DNA of 61,475 bases from an uncultured Mucilaginibacter sp. (GCA_913775265.1 CAJYJH010000026.1:1-61475), one strand, 5' to 3'. Counted from the first letter of the stretch, positions 8,731 through 17,141 are shown. The notes: a model not told the origin generated them from the sequence alone. Translations and numbers: made by a program.

Positions 8731-8822
8731 TGAATTTGCGCGAAAATACAGGTTTCAAAAAAACTTAATGTTGCGCTTGTGCCATATTTATAACTGATGT
8801 TTGGATTGGATAACTAAGTCAA

Positions 8823-10211
8823 TTACTGCAATCCATTATCACTTCCCAAATCACCTTCCCACTTGCTTACCACTGCAGTAGCCATAGCATTGCCTAAAAC
8901 GTTGGTAGCAGAGCGGCCCATATCTAACAAGGGGTCAATACCGATTAATAGGGCTAAGCCGGCTTCAGGGATATTAAACATAGCGATAGTTCCGGCAATG
9001 ACCACTAAGGATGCACGCGGCACACCGGCTATGCCTTTACTGGTAAGCATCAACACTAACAACATTGATAATTGCTGGCCGAAGGCTAAATGGATACCAT
9101 ATGACTGTGCTAAAAACAACGATGCAAAGGTCATATACATCATGGAGCCGTCCAGGTTAAAAGAGTAGCCTAAAGGCAATACGAAGCTTACAATTTTATT
9201 ATTACAGCCAAAGCGCTCCAGCTCCATTAATATACGCGGATAAGCCGCCTCGCTGGTTGAGGTACTAAAGGCAATCAGCATGGCATCTTTAATACGGTTA
9301 ACCAAGTTAAACACCCGCGTACGCAATACGAAGAAGCCAGCCAGTATAATTACCAGCCAAAGCACAATCAGCGAGAAATAAAACTCGCCAATGAAGATGG
9401 CGTAGGTAGATAATATACCTAAGCCCTGACGGGCCACCACGGCAGTAATAGCACCAAACACCGCTAAAGGTGCGGCCAGCATTACATAACCGGTAATTTT
9501 TAAAATAACGTGCGCAAAGGCATCCATGGCTTTTACTACAATCTCCCCTTTTTCGCCAATGGCACCTGTTGCTACCCCGAAAAACAAAGCAAACACGACG
9601 ATTTGTAAAATCTCGTTGTTGGCCAAAGCCTCAAAAATACTTTTCGGAAAAACGTGGGTTATGAAGTCGCGCAGGGATAAAGCTGCTTTTTGTATACCGC
9701 TGCTTAAATGACTATCGGGCAAAGGCAGGTTCATGTGCTCGCCGGGTTTAAAAAAGTTAACCAGCACCATACCTAATAGCAGAGACACCAGCGTCGCGCT
9801 CAAAAACCAAATCATTGTTTTACCACCAATGCGCCCAACGGCTTTAATATCGCCCACTTTGGCCACGCCTACCACCAGCGTGGTAAATACCAAAGGCGCC
9901 ACAATCATTTTAATGAGTCGTAAAAATATATCGCTTAGTATGCTAAAACCTACCAGTTTATCTTCGCGGGTGGTATCATTTTCTTTACGTGCTTTTACTA
10001 CGGCAACACGTTCTTTTTTCAGGTTGGCGTATTCGGTAACCGTAGTATCGGTTAATTGCACCAGGCGGGTATCAATAATTTTAACTTTGGCATCCGCATT
10101 GGTGATAGCAGTGTTATATTGATCAATGACGTAAACGTTATACAGGTATCCGGTTATAACGCCGGCTACCAGTGCAATAAAAATAAAAAGGGTAAGTTTA
10201 CTTTGTTTCAT
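8823..10211 (-). CDS. Dicarboxylate/amino acid:cation symporter (DAACS)
   Basis: A 462-residue member of the DAACS family (GltP/DctA/GltT type), which imports C4-dicarboxylates or acidic amino acids with H+ or Na+. Signature elements are visible: FLRLIKMIVAPLVFTTLV near residue 90, the Ser-rich hairpin FSTSTSEAAYPRI near 315, the NLDGSMMY substrate-binding stretch, and KGIAGVPRAS with the DPLLDMGRSATNV C-terminal loop. Between the first helix and the second there is an insertion of about 45 charged residues (about 35-82) that is not usual in the family and may form a helix pair outside the membrane. The substrate cannot be fixed from the sequence. Confidence 0.9.
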   Translation of the reverse strand: MKQSKLTLFIFIALVAGVITGYLYNVYVIDQYNTAITNADAKVKIIDTRLVQLTDTTVTEYANLKKERVAVVKARKENDTTREDKLVGFSILSDIFLRLIKMIVAPLVFTTLVVGVAKVGDIKAVGRIGGKTMIWFLSATLVSLLLGMVLVNFFKPGEHMNLPLPDSHLSSGIQKAALSLRDFITHVFPKSIFEALANNEILQIVVFALFFGVATGAIGEKGEIVVKAMDAFAHVILKITGYVMLAAPLAVFGAITAVVARQGLGILSTYAIFIGEFYFSLIVLWLVIILAGFFVLRTRVFNLVNRIKDAMLIAFSTSTSEAAYPRILMELERFGCNNKIVSFVLPLGYSFNLDGSMMYMTFASLFLAQSYGIHLAFGQQLSMLLVLMLTSKGIAGVPRASLVVIAGTIAMFNIPEAGLALLIGIDPLLDMGRSATNVLGNAMATAVVSKWEGDLGSDNGLQ

Positions 10212-10272
10212 GAAACGAATTAAACAGCTAAACTACAACTTATTACTATTTTGCTAAAATTTAAGTAGAGGG

Positions 10273-10797
10273 ATGGGGATAAATACCTATAATTTACAGT
10301 CGGTAAAAAAAGAGTTACAGCATTTGAGCAGCAGTCAGTTAACTGATTTATGCCTACGGCTGGCTAAATATAAAAAGGAAAATAAAGAGTTGCTGTCGTA
10401 CCTGCTTTTTGAGGCAGAAAACGAAAGCGGCTACGTTCTGGGTATAAAGGAAGAGGTAGAAGATTTGTATAAAACCCTACCCAGCCACAGTTACTACCAG
10501 GCAAAGCTGTTACGTAAAATTTTAATGCTGATTGCCAAGCATGGCAAGTTTATGGCATCTAAACCGGCCGAGATTGATTTGCTGATGCATTATTGCGAAC
10601 AGTATTTGAAACGCATAGAAAGAAAAATCACTTACAAACCATTGCGCCAGTTGTTAAGTAAACAGCTGGAAAAAATGGGTAAACTGATTGGCAATCTGCA
10701 CGAAGACCTGCAGTTTGATTACCGGGCCGACTACGAAAAACTGGTTACGCGTGCTGCAGAAACCATGACTTGGATAAATAAACACGATTACTTGTAA
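10273..10797 (+). CDS. Conserved protein of unknown function
   Basis: A 174-residue, probably all-helical and cytoplasmic protein, rich in Lys, Leu and Glu, with no signal peptide or membrane span. It starts MGINTYNLQSVKKELQHLS and contains a LRKILMLIAKHGKF helix. I recognise no motif or family name. A purine-rich GAGGGATG overlaps the start region. It lies 49 bp ahead of the sigma-factor gene in the same direction, so it could belong to that transcription unit. Confidence 0.7.
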   Translation: MGINTYNLQSVKKELQHLSSSQLTDLCLRLAKYKKENKELLSYLLFEAENESGYVLGIKEEVEDLYKTLPSHSYYQAKLLRKILMLIAKHGKFMASKPAEIDLLMHYCEQYLKRIERKITYKPLRQLLSKQLEKMGKLIGNLHEDLQFDYRADYEKLVTRAAETMTWINKHDYL

Positions 10798-10846
10798 CAA
10801 ACGTTAACATTAAACCATCTAAACCATACAACTTAATACTACATCA

Positions 10847-11344
10847 GTGGCTGATAAAGATGCTGCCTTCAGGCAGATATTTGAATCGAACTCAAAAAAA
10901 ATTTACCGCCTTTGTTACGGTTATACCGGAGACGAAGACGCGGCCCACGACTTGCTTCAGGAAACCTTTGTAAAGGTTTGGCAAAACCTGGATAAGTTTC
11001 GTAATACGGCCATGATCTCGACCTGGATATACCGGATTGCGGTAAACACCTGTTTAACCTATTTGCGGTCGGAAAAGCGGCAGGCTAAAGAAGAACTGAC
11101 GCCCTACCTGGCCGAAACCCGTAAAGAAGAATTATCAGAAAAAAACGAACAAGTGGCTTTGTTGTACAAGTGTATAGCCAAGCTCGAAGAATCAGAAAGA
11201 ATTATCATTACTATGGTGCTTGATGAAGTGCCATATCCGGAGATTGCTGAGATATCAGGTATTTCCGAAGGAAATCTTCGGGTGAAGATTTATCGTATAA
11301 AACAGAAGCTAACCGATTTATATAATCATTATGAAAGACTTTGA
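10847..11344 (+). CDS. ECF-type RNA polymerase sigma factor
   Basis: A 165-residue sigma-70 family protein of the extracytoplasmic-function group with only regions 2 and 4. Region 2 (about 5-75) includes DEDAAHDLLQETFVKVW and the -10-recognising WIYRIAVNTCLTYLR. Region 4 (about 105-160) holds a helix-turn-helix with YPEIAEISGISEGNLRVKIYRIKQKL. The start is a GTG. Its last 14 bases overlap the next gene, which encodes a membrane protein, so the two are translationally coupled. The stimulus and regulon are not visible in the sequence. Confidence 0.9.
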   Translation: MADKDAAFRQIFESNSKKIYRLCYGYTGDEDAAHDLLQETFVKVWQNLDKFRNTAMISTWIYRIAVNTCLTYLRSEKRQAKEELTPYLAETRKEELSEKNEQVALLYKCIAKLEESERIIITMVLDEVPYPEIAEISGISEGNLRVKIYRIKQKLTDLYNHYERL

Positions 11345-11921
11345 ACACCTGCTATCGGTTTGGCAAGAACAACCAAAGCAACCCCGGCTTTCGGTAGATG
11401 ATGTGCTGAAACAGGTAAAAAAGGGAATTAATAAACTGGGGATACAGGTATATTACAGCATTATTGCTACCATCGTAGCTATTGCTTTTACGGCGGGCTT
11501 AACCCTCTTTGCCGTATTTGAGCAACGCATGAGCTATATTGGTTTGTTTGTGCTGTTGTTTGGCATGGTAGCTTATCTGATTTTACAGATAGGCGATTAC
11601 CGGACCATTCATAAACATGATGTTACACTTAACCCTGCTGCCTATTTAAACGACTTAAAAGAATACCAGAAACGCAGGGCTTACCTGAACGGGCGGTTTT
11701 ATTATGTATTTGCCGTGATGATTTCATTGGGTATATCATTATATACCATTGAGGTTTTTGAGAACAAGCCTATCGTGTTCCGAATTATTTATTACAGTTT
11801 TTGCATTCTTACCGTGTTGTTTACCACCTTTTATTTAAGAAGCCGGTTTATTGAGCGCGAAGAAAAAAAGGTAAGCTACCTGATTGAGCGGCTCGAACGA
11901 CTGCAGGCACAATTTGAATAA
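11331..11921 (+). CDS. Four-helix membrane protein, possible anti-sigma factor
   Basis: A 196-residue protein with a short cytoplasmic N-terminus (about 40 residues) and four predicted membrane helices near 42-62, 70-88, 125-142 and 152-168. It ends in a charged helical tail, EREEKKVSYLIERLERLQ. The overlap with the sigma-factor gene and the membrane location suggest that it holds the sigma factor inactive, as is common for ECF sigma/anti-sigma pairs. It lacks the zinc-binding HxxxCxxC motif of ZAS-type anti-sigma factors, so the role is inferred from context only. Confidence 0.65.
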   Translation: MKDFEHLLSVWQEQPKQPRLSVDDVLKQVKKGINKLGIQVYYSIIATIVAIAFTAGLTLFAVFEQRMSYIGLFVLLFGMVAYLILQIGDYRTIHKHDVTLNPAAYLNDLKEYQKRRAYLNGRFYYVFAVMISLGISLYTIEVFENKPIVFRIIYYSFCILTVLFTTFYLRSRFIEREEKKVSYLIERLERLQAQFE

Positions 11922-11930
11922 GTAGTGTGG

Positions 11931-11938
11931 TACTTTTG
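11931..11938 (+). promoter_or_regulatory. -7 promoter box directly before GNAT gene
   Basis: TACTTTTG ends 5 bp before the ATG at 11944. The expected transcription start falls on or near the A of the ATG, so the mRNA would be leaderless or nearly so. Confidence 0.55.
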
Positions 11939-11943
11939 CAGCT

Positions 11944-12468
11944 ATGACACCGACTATTGAATTGGTAAAGGTAACCGAAGCGGATATAGAAACGCTAAGC
12001 AACATTAGCCGCGAAACATTTTTTGCTGCCTTTTATCATTTGAATAATGCTGATGATATGGAAGCCTATGCGGCAGCATCCTTTAACCATGAAAAGCTGC
12101 TTACAGAACTGCGGACACCAGGCGCCGAGTTCTACTTTGCGATGCTGGACAGTGATATGGCCGGTTTTATAAAGCTGAATACCGTTGAGGCGCAAAACGA
12201 ATATAAGCAACATAACAGCCTGGAAATTGAGCGGCTATACATACTGGCAAAATACCAGAACCAAAAACTTGGCAGGCAAATGCTCAACTTTGCATTTAAC
12301 GAAGCGACGCGTAGAAATGTAGACTTTATTTGGCTGGGCGTTTGGGAACACAACCTGCGGGCCATCAAACTTTATGAAAGTTTAGGCTTTGCCCATTGCG
12401 GCAGTCACGATTTTATGCTGGGGACAGACCGGCAAACGGATCTGCTGCTGAAAAAAGATCTTCGCTAA
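11944..12468 (+). CDS. GNAT family N-acetyltransferase
   Basis: A 174-residue acetyltransferase of the GCN5 fold, which moves an acetyl group from acetyl-CoA to an amine. The acetyl-CoA-binding motif A is seen around LEIERLYILAKYQNQKLGRQML (residues about 93-115), where QNQKLG fits the QxxGxG/A loop. Motif B follows as WLGVWEHNLRAIKLYESLGF, in which NxxAxxLYExxGF is typical. The acceptor is unknown. It has its own promoter box and a terminator shared with fabF. Confidence 0.88.
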   Translation: MTPTIELVKVTEADIETLSNISRETFFAAFYHLNNADDMEAYAAASFNHEKLLTELRTPGAEFYFAMLDSDMAGFIKLNTVEAQNEYKQHNSLEIERLYILAKYQNQKLGRQMLNFAFNEATRRNVDFIWLGVWEHNLRAIKLYESLGFAHCGSHDFMLGTDRQTDLLLKKDLR

Positions 12469-12475
12469 AAACAAA

Positions 12476-12506
12476 AAGCCCCAAGATCTATGCAATCTCG
12501 GGGCTT
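12476..12506. terminator. Bidirectional terminator, GNAT gene/fabF
   Basis: AAGCCCC (12476-12482) pairs with GGGGCTT (12500-12506). The inner AGAT/ATCT pairing extends the stem past one mismatch. A-rich and T-rich flanks serve the two convergent genes. Confidence 0.8.
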
Positions 12507-12525
12507 CTTTGATATCAAGCTAATC

Positions 12526-13764
12526 TTATACTTTTTTGAACACCACAACGGCATTATGACCACCAAAGCCAAATGTATTGCTCAAGGCTACGTTTACCTG
12601 CTTTTCCCGAGCTTCGCCGCTTACGATGTTTAATCCCTGCGGTATCTGCGGATCGAGTTGGTGCGTGTTGATGGTAGGCGGCACTATACCTTTCATTACG
12701 GCTTTGGCCGAGATGATGGCCTCTATAGCTCCTGCCGCACCCAGCAAGTGACCGGTCATAGATTTGGTCGCACTTACCGATAAACGCTCGCTATCGCCAA
12801 AGGCCGAATAAATGGCTTTAGCTTCACTCAAATCACCTACCGGTGTTGAGGTGGCGTGCGCATTCAGGTAATCCACTTCATGATGATTTAAACCGGCATC
12901 CTGCAAAGCCAGCTCCATAGCCTTTATTGCGCCTTTACCTTCGGGGTGGGTAGCGGTGATGTGGTAGGCGTCCCCTGTCATGGCTGCACCGGCAACTTCG
13001 GCGTAAATAGTAGCACCGCGTTGTACCGCATGCTCGTATTCTTCCAATACCAATACACCTGCTCCCTCTCCCATCATAAACCCTTCGCGCTCTACATCAC
13101 ACGGGCGCGAAGCTGCTTGTGGGTCGCTGTTACGGGTTGATAATGCCTTAAGCGCATTGTAGCCGCCCATGGATGCCTGGGTGATAGGCGCATCGGCACC
13201 GCCGGTAACAATAATTTTAGCCTTACCCCAACGGATGTAGTTTAGTGCATCCATCACGGCACTGTTGGCGCTGGCACAGGCAGATACCGTGGTAAAGTTT
13301 ACCCCCATCAAACCGTATTTAATGGAGATTAAACCGGCCGCCATGTTCACCAGCGTTTTAGGGATAAAAAACGGGTTAAAATGAGGCTCGCCTTTGGCAG
13401 CATATTCTTCTACCTGCTCCTCAAAAGTTTGCATGCCACCCTGCGCCGAACCAAAGATGACGCCTACATCATAAGGCGACATGGTAGTCATATCGAAACC
13501 CGAATCTTTAATAGCCTGGTCTGCAGCAATTAGCGCATACTGGGTGTACAGGTCGTTTCGCTTTATTTCGTTACGATCGAGGTAATGCGAGGCGGTAAAA
13601 TCGTCAGGCAGTTGCGCTGCAAACTGCGTTTTAAACTTTTCTGCATTAAAACGGCTGATGGCTCTTGCTCCACTCCTGCCGTTCTTGATATTGTCCCAAA
13701 AGGTATTTAAATCATTTCCCAGCGATGAAACCACACCCATGCCGGTAATAACAACTCTCTTCAT
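12526..13764 (-). CDS. fabF: 3-oxoacyl-ACP synthase II
   Basis: A 412-residue condensing enzyme of fatty-acid elongation that joins malonyl-ACP to an acyl-ACP. The catalytic triad of the KAS II type is present: Cys163 in VSACASANSAV, His303 in NAHATSTPVGD and His339 in KSMTGHLLGAAGA. The C-terminal FGFGGHNA loop is also present. It stands apart from an acpP gene, unlike the common acpP-fabF operon, so it may be a second copy in the genome. A promoter box (13872-13879) lies about 108 bp upstream, just outside the DUF2027 gene end. Confidence 0.93.
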   Translation of the reverse strand: MKRVVITGMGVVSSLGNDLNTFWDNIKNGRSGARAISRFNAEKFKTQFAAQLPDDFTASHYLDRNEIKRNDLYTQYALIAADQAIKDSGFDMTTMSPYDVGVIFGSAQGGMQTFEEQVEEYAAKGEPHFNPFFIPKTLVNMAAGLISIKYGLMGVNFTTVSACASANSAVMDALNYIRWGKAKIIVTGGADAPITQASMGGYNALKALSTRNSDPQAASRPCDVEREGFMMGEGAGVLVLEEYEHAVQRGATIYAEVAGAAMTGDAYHITATHPEGKGAIKAMELALQDAGLNHHEVDYLNAHATSTPVGDLSEAKAIYSAFGDSERLSVSATKSMTGHLLGAAGAIEAIISAKAVMKGIVPPTINTHQLDPQIPQGLNIVSGEAREKQVNVALSNTFGFGGHNAVVVFKKV

Positions 13765-13871
13765 AAACTATTAATGGCCGCATATGCTCTTGGCGTAACG
13801 GCCGGGAATTATCTTGTTTTGCCGGAGAGATAACTGATTGTTGAACCGCTTCTCCCCGATCTTAAAAGGTG

Positions 13872-13879
13872 CAAATATA
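13872..13879 (-). promoter_or_regulatory. Possible fabF -7 promoter box
   Basis: The minus strand reads TATATTTG. It would give fabF a leader of about 100 nt and separate its transcription from the DUF2027 gene upstream. No clear -33 element was seen. Confidence 0.45.
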
Positions 13880-13882
13880 GAA

Positions 13883-14830
13883 CTACTTTAAAATTACTTT
13901 AGTAGCACCGTAACCAAATTTTTCTTTACGGGCATCCATAAAGGTTTGTACTTTGTGATGCTTGCCTAATTGCTTATGCAGTTCGTGCTTTAAAATGCCG
14001 TTGCCTGCACCGTGTATGAAAGTAATTTCGGGCAGTTGGTGTACAATGGCAGCGTCTAAAGCCTTTTTAAAGTAATCGAGTTGTATGCGCAAAATCTCGG
14101 CACTTGTGATAAACTGGTAGTCTTCGCGCAGTTTTTCAATGTGTAGATCTACTTCCTTTTGAGGCTTATCTACCTGTTGCTTTTCGGCAGCGGGTTTGAA
14201 AAAGCTCTCCTTCAGTTTTTCGGCGTTAATAACCACCTCAGGTTCGTCGATGCGGATCAACCAGCCCTGTTGTTTAATAACTGGTAAGGGCTTTTTGGCA
14301 TCAGCAAAATCTTTAGCCTTAAATTTATCGCTGAATGTTAAAGGAGACTGCGGCTTAATATCTTGTGGCGTATAAAACAACACCTGTATGTTAAATTTAG
14401 GCCATAGCTGCAAATCGGCCAGTTGAGCTGAGTAAATGGCCGCTGCCGCACCTGGGTTAATGATACCCGCATACTCACCTTTAAACTGTTGCTTTTCGGT
14501 AGTCAGGGTAATGAGCAATTGGTACGACGTGTCGTTAATTAAATTAAAATGCACTACTGATGCTGCCCTGGCGTCGCTTACCACACCTAAATAGACACCC
14601 TTGGTTTTAAAATCAGCCGCCTCAACAATGGGTGTTGCTGCAGCCTGCCCGGCACCGGTTTGCGCCGTAGATTGATGACCATGCACCGTAGTTACTTTAC
14701 TGGCCAGTACGGGTATCTCAAAATCATCATCGCCGGTTACCCCTATCATATCCTCGTCGAATATGCGGGTAACGTATCCTTCCCGCCTTTCTTCAACAAA
14801 GCGCACAAAATCTCCAAGTTTGTATTTCAT
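13883..14830 (-). CDS. DUF2027 and Smr domain protein
   Basis: A 315-residue protein. The N-terminal part (about 1-70) is an SH3-like fold (MKYKLGDFVRFVEERREGYV) and the middle part is the DUF2027 region (about 75-210). The C-terminal Smr domain (about 228-315) has VDLHIE, matching the LDLH motif, and HGAGNG, matching HGxGxG. Smr domains occur in MutS2 and in stand-alone nucleases that cut nicked DNA or mRNA. This architecture is typical of Bacteroidota and is often misnamed as a mismatch-repair protein; its true substrate is unknown. It has no MutS ATPase part. Confidence 0.88.
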   Translation of the reverse strand: MKYKLGDFVRFVEERREGYVTRIFDEDMIGVTGDDDFEIPVLASKVTTVHGHQSTAQTGAGQAAATPIVEAADFKTKGVYLGVVSDARAASVVHFNLINDTSYQLLITLTTEKQQFKGEYAGIINPGAAAAIYSAQLADLQLWPKFNIQVLFYTPQDIKPQSPLTFSDKFKAKDFADAKKPLPVIKQQGWLIRIDEPEVVINAEKLKESFFKPAAEKQQVDKPQKEVDLHIEKLREDYQFITSAEILRIQLDYFKKALDAAIVHQLPEITFIHGAGNGILKHELHKQLGKHHKVQTFMDARKEKFGYGATKVILK

Positions 14831-14849
14831 GGTATCAATATTTCGGGTG

Positions 14850-14857
14850 CAAAAGTA
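14850..14857 (-). promoter_or_regulatory. -7 promoter box of the DUF2027-Smr gene
   Basis: The minus strand reads TACTTTTG, 19 bp upstream of the ATG at 14830. The expected leader is about 12-14 nt. Confidence 0.55.
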
Positions 14858-14940
14858 GTGTAATATATGCTATCGTTATCAGCGTATAACACTTTATTAA
14901 TAATCACATTAAAATGATTTAACATATTAAACTAAACCAC

Positions 14941-14948
14941 TACTTTTG
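14941..14948 (+). promoter_or_regulatory. -7 promoter box of the PAP2-type gene
   Basis: TACTTTTG lies 23 bp ahead of the GTG at 14972 and 50 bp ahead of the in-frame ATG at 14999. It is divergent from the box at 14850-14857, with about 90 bp between them. Confidence 0.55.
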
Positions 14949-14971
14949 CAATCCTATTTTTATTTTATACA

Positions 14972-15631
14972 GTGAACCAAAGCGAATCTTTATCTTTAAT
15001 GAAAAACTGGAAAGCCACCTGGGCTTCTGCATCGCAACGTACACTGATGCTTACCGGGTCGGCCGTAGTGTCGGTGATCTTGTCGGCCATGCCGTTTTTC
15101 TTTAACCATATTGAGCTGCGCCCGGGTATACAACTACACGATTTTGTTTTATCGCGTATCCCCGCCCACAATGTTTCGCTGTATATATTTTTGATTATTT
15201 GGAGTATGGGTTTACTAACGCTGGTTAGAGCCATACAATCGCCAATTATATATGTACGGTACGTTTGGCTGTATATATTAATATGCCTTACCCGTTTATT
15301 AACTATTACCCTTGTGCCGCTCGCGCCGCCCGCCGGATGGGTTGAACTGGTTGACCCACTAACAGGAGTATTTTATGGGCACTCTATTATCACTAAAGAT
15401 TTATTTTATTCTGGGCACACGGCAACCCTGGTGGCTATGTACTTCTGCTTACCAAAAAAATCAGACCGGATACTGGTAGTGTTGGCAACTATCGTTGTAG
15501 CATGCTTATTGTTGGTACAGCACATCCATTACACCATTGACGTATTGGCAGCACCTGTTTTTGTTTACCTGCTGAACCAAGTGGTTAAATCAACGCTTTT
15601 CGTTAATAAAAATTTAGATTTTTCTAAATAA
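14972..15631 (+). CDS. Sphingomyelin-synthase-like PAP2 membrane protein
   Basis: A 219-residue integral membrane protein with about six predicted helices. The C-terminal half carries the two lipid phosphate transferase motifs of the sphingomyelin synthase/PAP2_C group. These are DLFYSGHTATL (near residue 145) and, in the next helix, QHIHYTIDVLAAP (near residue 189). The two His and the Asp form the expected catalytic triad. Family members move a phospho-head group onto ceramide or diacylglycerol, or remove phosphate from lipids. Sphingobacteriaceae make sphingolipids, so a ceramide head-group transferase is a reasonable inference. The start is GTG 14972 or ATG 14999. Nothing next to it names the substrate. 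Confidence 0.8.
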   Translation: MNQSESLSLMKNWKATWASASQRTLMLTGSAVVSVILSAMPFFFNHIELRPGIQLHDFVLSRIPAHNVSLYIFLIIWSMGLLTLVRAIQSPIIYVRYVWLYILICLTRLLTITLVPLAPPAGWVELVDPLTGVFYGHSIITKDLFYSGHTATLVAMYFCLPKKSDRILVVLATIVVACLLLVQHIHYTIDVLAAPVFVYLLNQVVKSTLFVNKNLDFSK

Positions 15632-15634
15632 AGC

Positions 15635-15668
15635 AAAAACGGCTTTAAGAATACTAAAAGCCGTTTTT
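15635..15668. terminator. Bidirectional terminator
   Basis: AAAAACGGCTTT (15635-15646) pairs perfectly with AAAGCCGTTTTT (15657-15668) around a 10-nt loop, between two convergent genes. Confidence 0.88.
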
Positions 15669-15684
15669 ACTTTATTCAAACTTT

Positions 15685-16044
15685 CTACAAGCCTTTATCC
15701 CGCTTGAGCACCACGTTATAATCCAAACCTTGATACTTGATTTTAAGATTGATGGAATCAACTGATACTTTGCCCGTATGAGCAGCGGTTTCGCCGTGGA
15801 GATTTGCTTTAAAGGTTATTATGTCTTTGTCCAGTTTACCATCTTCAATCGGCACGATACCTACTGGGGTTTCGGCAGTGCCGGTTACCTTATTACCTTC
15901 TGTTTTAAACTCATAACTCAAAGCTACATCCCGGCCGTTATAATCTATAATCCCTCTCCACTTACCATTAACATCTGCCCCAATAAGGCAAAACAGTACC
16001 CCACAAATGCAGAGCACAATAGCATTAATAATTTTGGTGTTCAT
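15685..16044 (-). CDS. Small secreted protein, unknown function
   Basis: A 119-residue protein with an N-terminal hydrophobic segment (about residues 5-23) followed by GADVNGKWRG. It is probably exported; no lipobox Cys is at the right place. The rest is short beta-rich segments (YEFKTEGNKVTGTAETPVG, NLKIKYQGLDYNVVLKR), as in small lipocalin-like beta-barrels that Bacteroidota carry in number. No catalytic motif is visible. It converges on the PAP2-type gene and has no operon partner. Confidence 0.7.
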   Translation of the reverse strand: MNTKIINAIVLCICGVLFCLIGADVNGKWRGIIDYNGRDVALSYEFKTEGNKVTGTAETPVGIVPIEDGKLDKDIITFKANLHGETAAHTGKVSVDSINLKIKYQGLDYNVVLKRDKGL

Positions 16045-16172
16045 TAGGTTTAATTGGTTGTATACTAAGTTAAAACAATTTAAATCAACCTGCGAAATAT
16101 ATTTGTTAACACCTTAACTAATTTATATAAACGGCCAAAAAGCCGGCATTGTAAAGAAGGCATTACTCAAGT

Positions 16173-16180
16173 TATATTTG
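16173..16180 (+). promoter_or_regulatory. -7 promoter box abutting a start codon
   Basis: TATATTTG ends only 2 bp before the ATG at 16183. If the box is real, transcription would begin inside the assumed coding region, and translation would begin at a downstream Met such as the ATG at 16213. Confidence 0.5.
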
Positions 16181-16182
16181 GT

Positions 16183-16923
16183 ATGAAAGATAATTTTTCG
16201 ACCCGGTCTGATATGTACGCAAAGTACAGGCCTACGTACCCTGACGAATTGTTCTTATTTTTAATGGCACAGGTTCGCAACAGTGAAAGTGCATGGGATT
16301 GCGGCACCGGCAACGGGCAGGTAGCCGTGCAATTAGCCAGTTATTTTAAACATGTTTACGGCACTGATATCAGCCAATCGCAATTGGATAATGCTGTTAA
16401 GTTGCCTAACATCACTTACTCTAAACAACCGGCTGAGCATACTGACATTGCCGACCGTAGCTTCGACTTGATCGTGGTAGCTCAAGCCATCCATTGGTTT
16501 AAATTTAATGAGTTTTATGCTGAAGTTAAACGCACGCTAAAGCCCGATGGCATATTAGCCGTGCTGGGTTACGGCTTAATCAGCATAACTCCGGAAGTTG
16601 ACATCGTAGTAAATAAATTGTATACTGATATTATTGGCCCTTATTGGGATAAGGAGCGCGGATATATTGACGAAAATTATCAGACTATACCTTTCCCATT
16701 TGAAGAAGTAGAATGTCCGCAATTTGTTATTACACAACAATGGGCAGTAGAGCATTTAGTCGGTTACCTCGAAACCTGGTCGGCTGTAAAACATTACCAA
16801 AAGCAAAATGGACATAATCCGGTTGATTTAATTAAAAGCGAGCTTATTACGGCCTGGGGTAACGTAACAGAAAGGCAGATTACTTTCCCGGTACTATTCC
16901 GTGTAGGTAAAATGATCAACTAA
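16183..16923 (+). CDS. Class I SAM-dependent methyltransferase
   Basis: A 246-residue methyltransferase of the Rossmann type. The SAM-binding motif I is WDCGTGNGQVA (near residue 38), followed by the acidic GTDIS at the end of strand 2. FDLIVVAQAIHWF is motif III/IV, and the LKPDGILAVLGYG segment is also typical. The pattern resembles the trans-aconitate/UbiE-like group that includes yeast trans-aconitate methyltransferase, but the substrate is not predictable. The start may be the ATG at 16213 (Met11), because a promoter box ends 2 bp before the first ATG; MYAKYRPTYP is where homology usually begins. Confidence 0.85.
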   Translation: MKDNFSTRSDMYAKYRPTYPDELFLFLMAQVRNSESAWDCGTGNGQVAVQLASYFKHVYGTDISQSQLDNAVKLPNITYSKQPAEHTDIADRSFDLIVVAQAIHWFKFNEFYAEVKRTLKPDGILAVLGYGLISITPEVDIVVNKLYTDIIGPYWDKERGYIDENYQTIPFPFEEVECPQFVITQQWAVEHLVGYLETWSAVKHYQKQNGHNPVDLIKSELITAWGNVTERQITFPVLFRVGKMIN

Positions 16924-17116
16924 ACCGACGCTCGTCACAATAATTGACAACGGGAGCGCAAACAAATAATTACAAAATTCATTACTAACAGAAATACAGC
17001 AAGTTGTTTTGCGCCGATTTATGAAATTTTATAATGTTCAGTTATATTTTTTGTAAATTTTATGATTTAAATCAAATTAACTAACCAATTTAATCAAGTA
17101 CAATGTAAATTGCGCT

Positions 17117-17124
17117 TACATTTG
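17117..17124 (+). promoter_or_regulatory. mqo -7 promoter box
   Basis: TACATTTG lies 17 bp upstream of the mqo ATG at 17142 and would give a leader of about 10 nt. The surrounding 150 bp are strongly AT-rich. Confidence 0.55.
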
Positions 17125-17141
17125 CATCGTTCAAATTAAAA

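Noticed and set aside
13883..14830. Annotation as a MutS mismatch-repair protein
   Set aside because: Only the Smr domain is shared with MutS2; there is no MutS ATPase or clamp domain.
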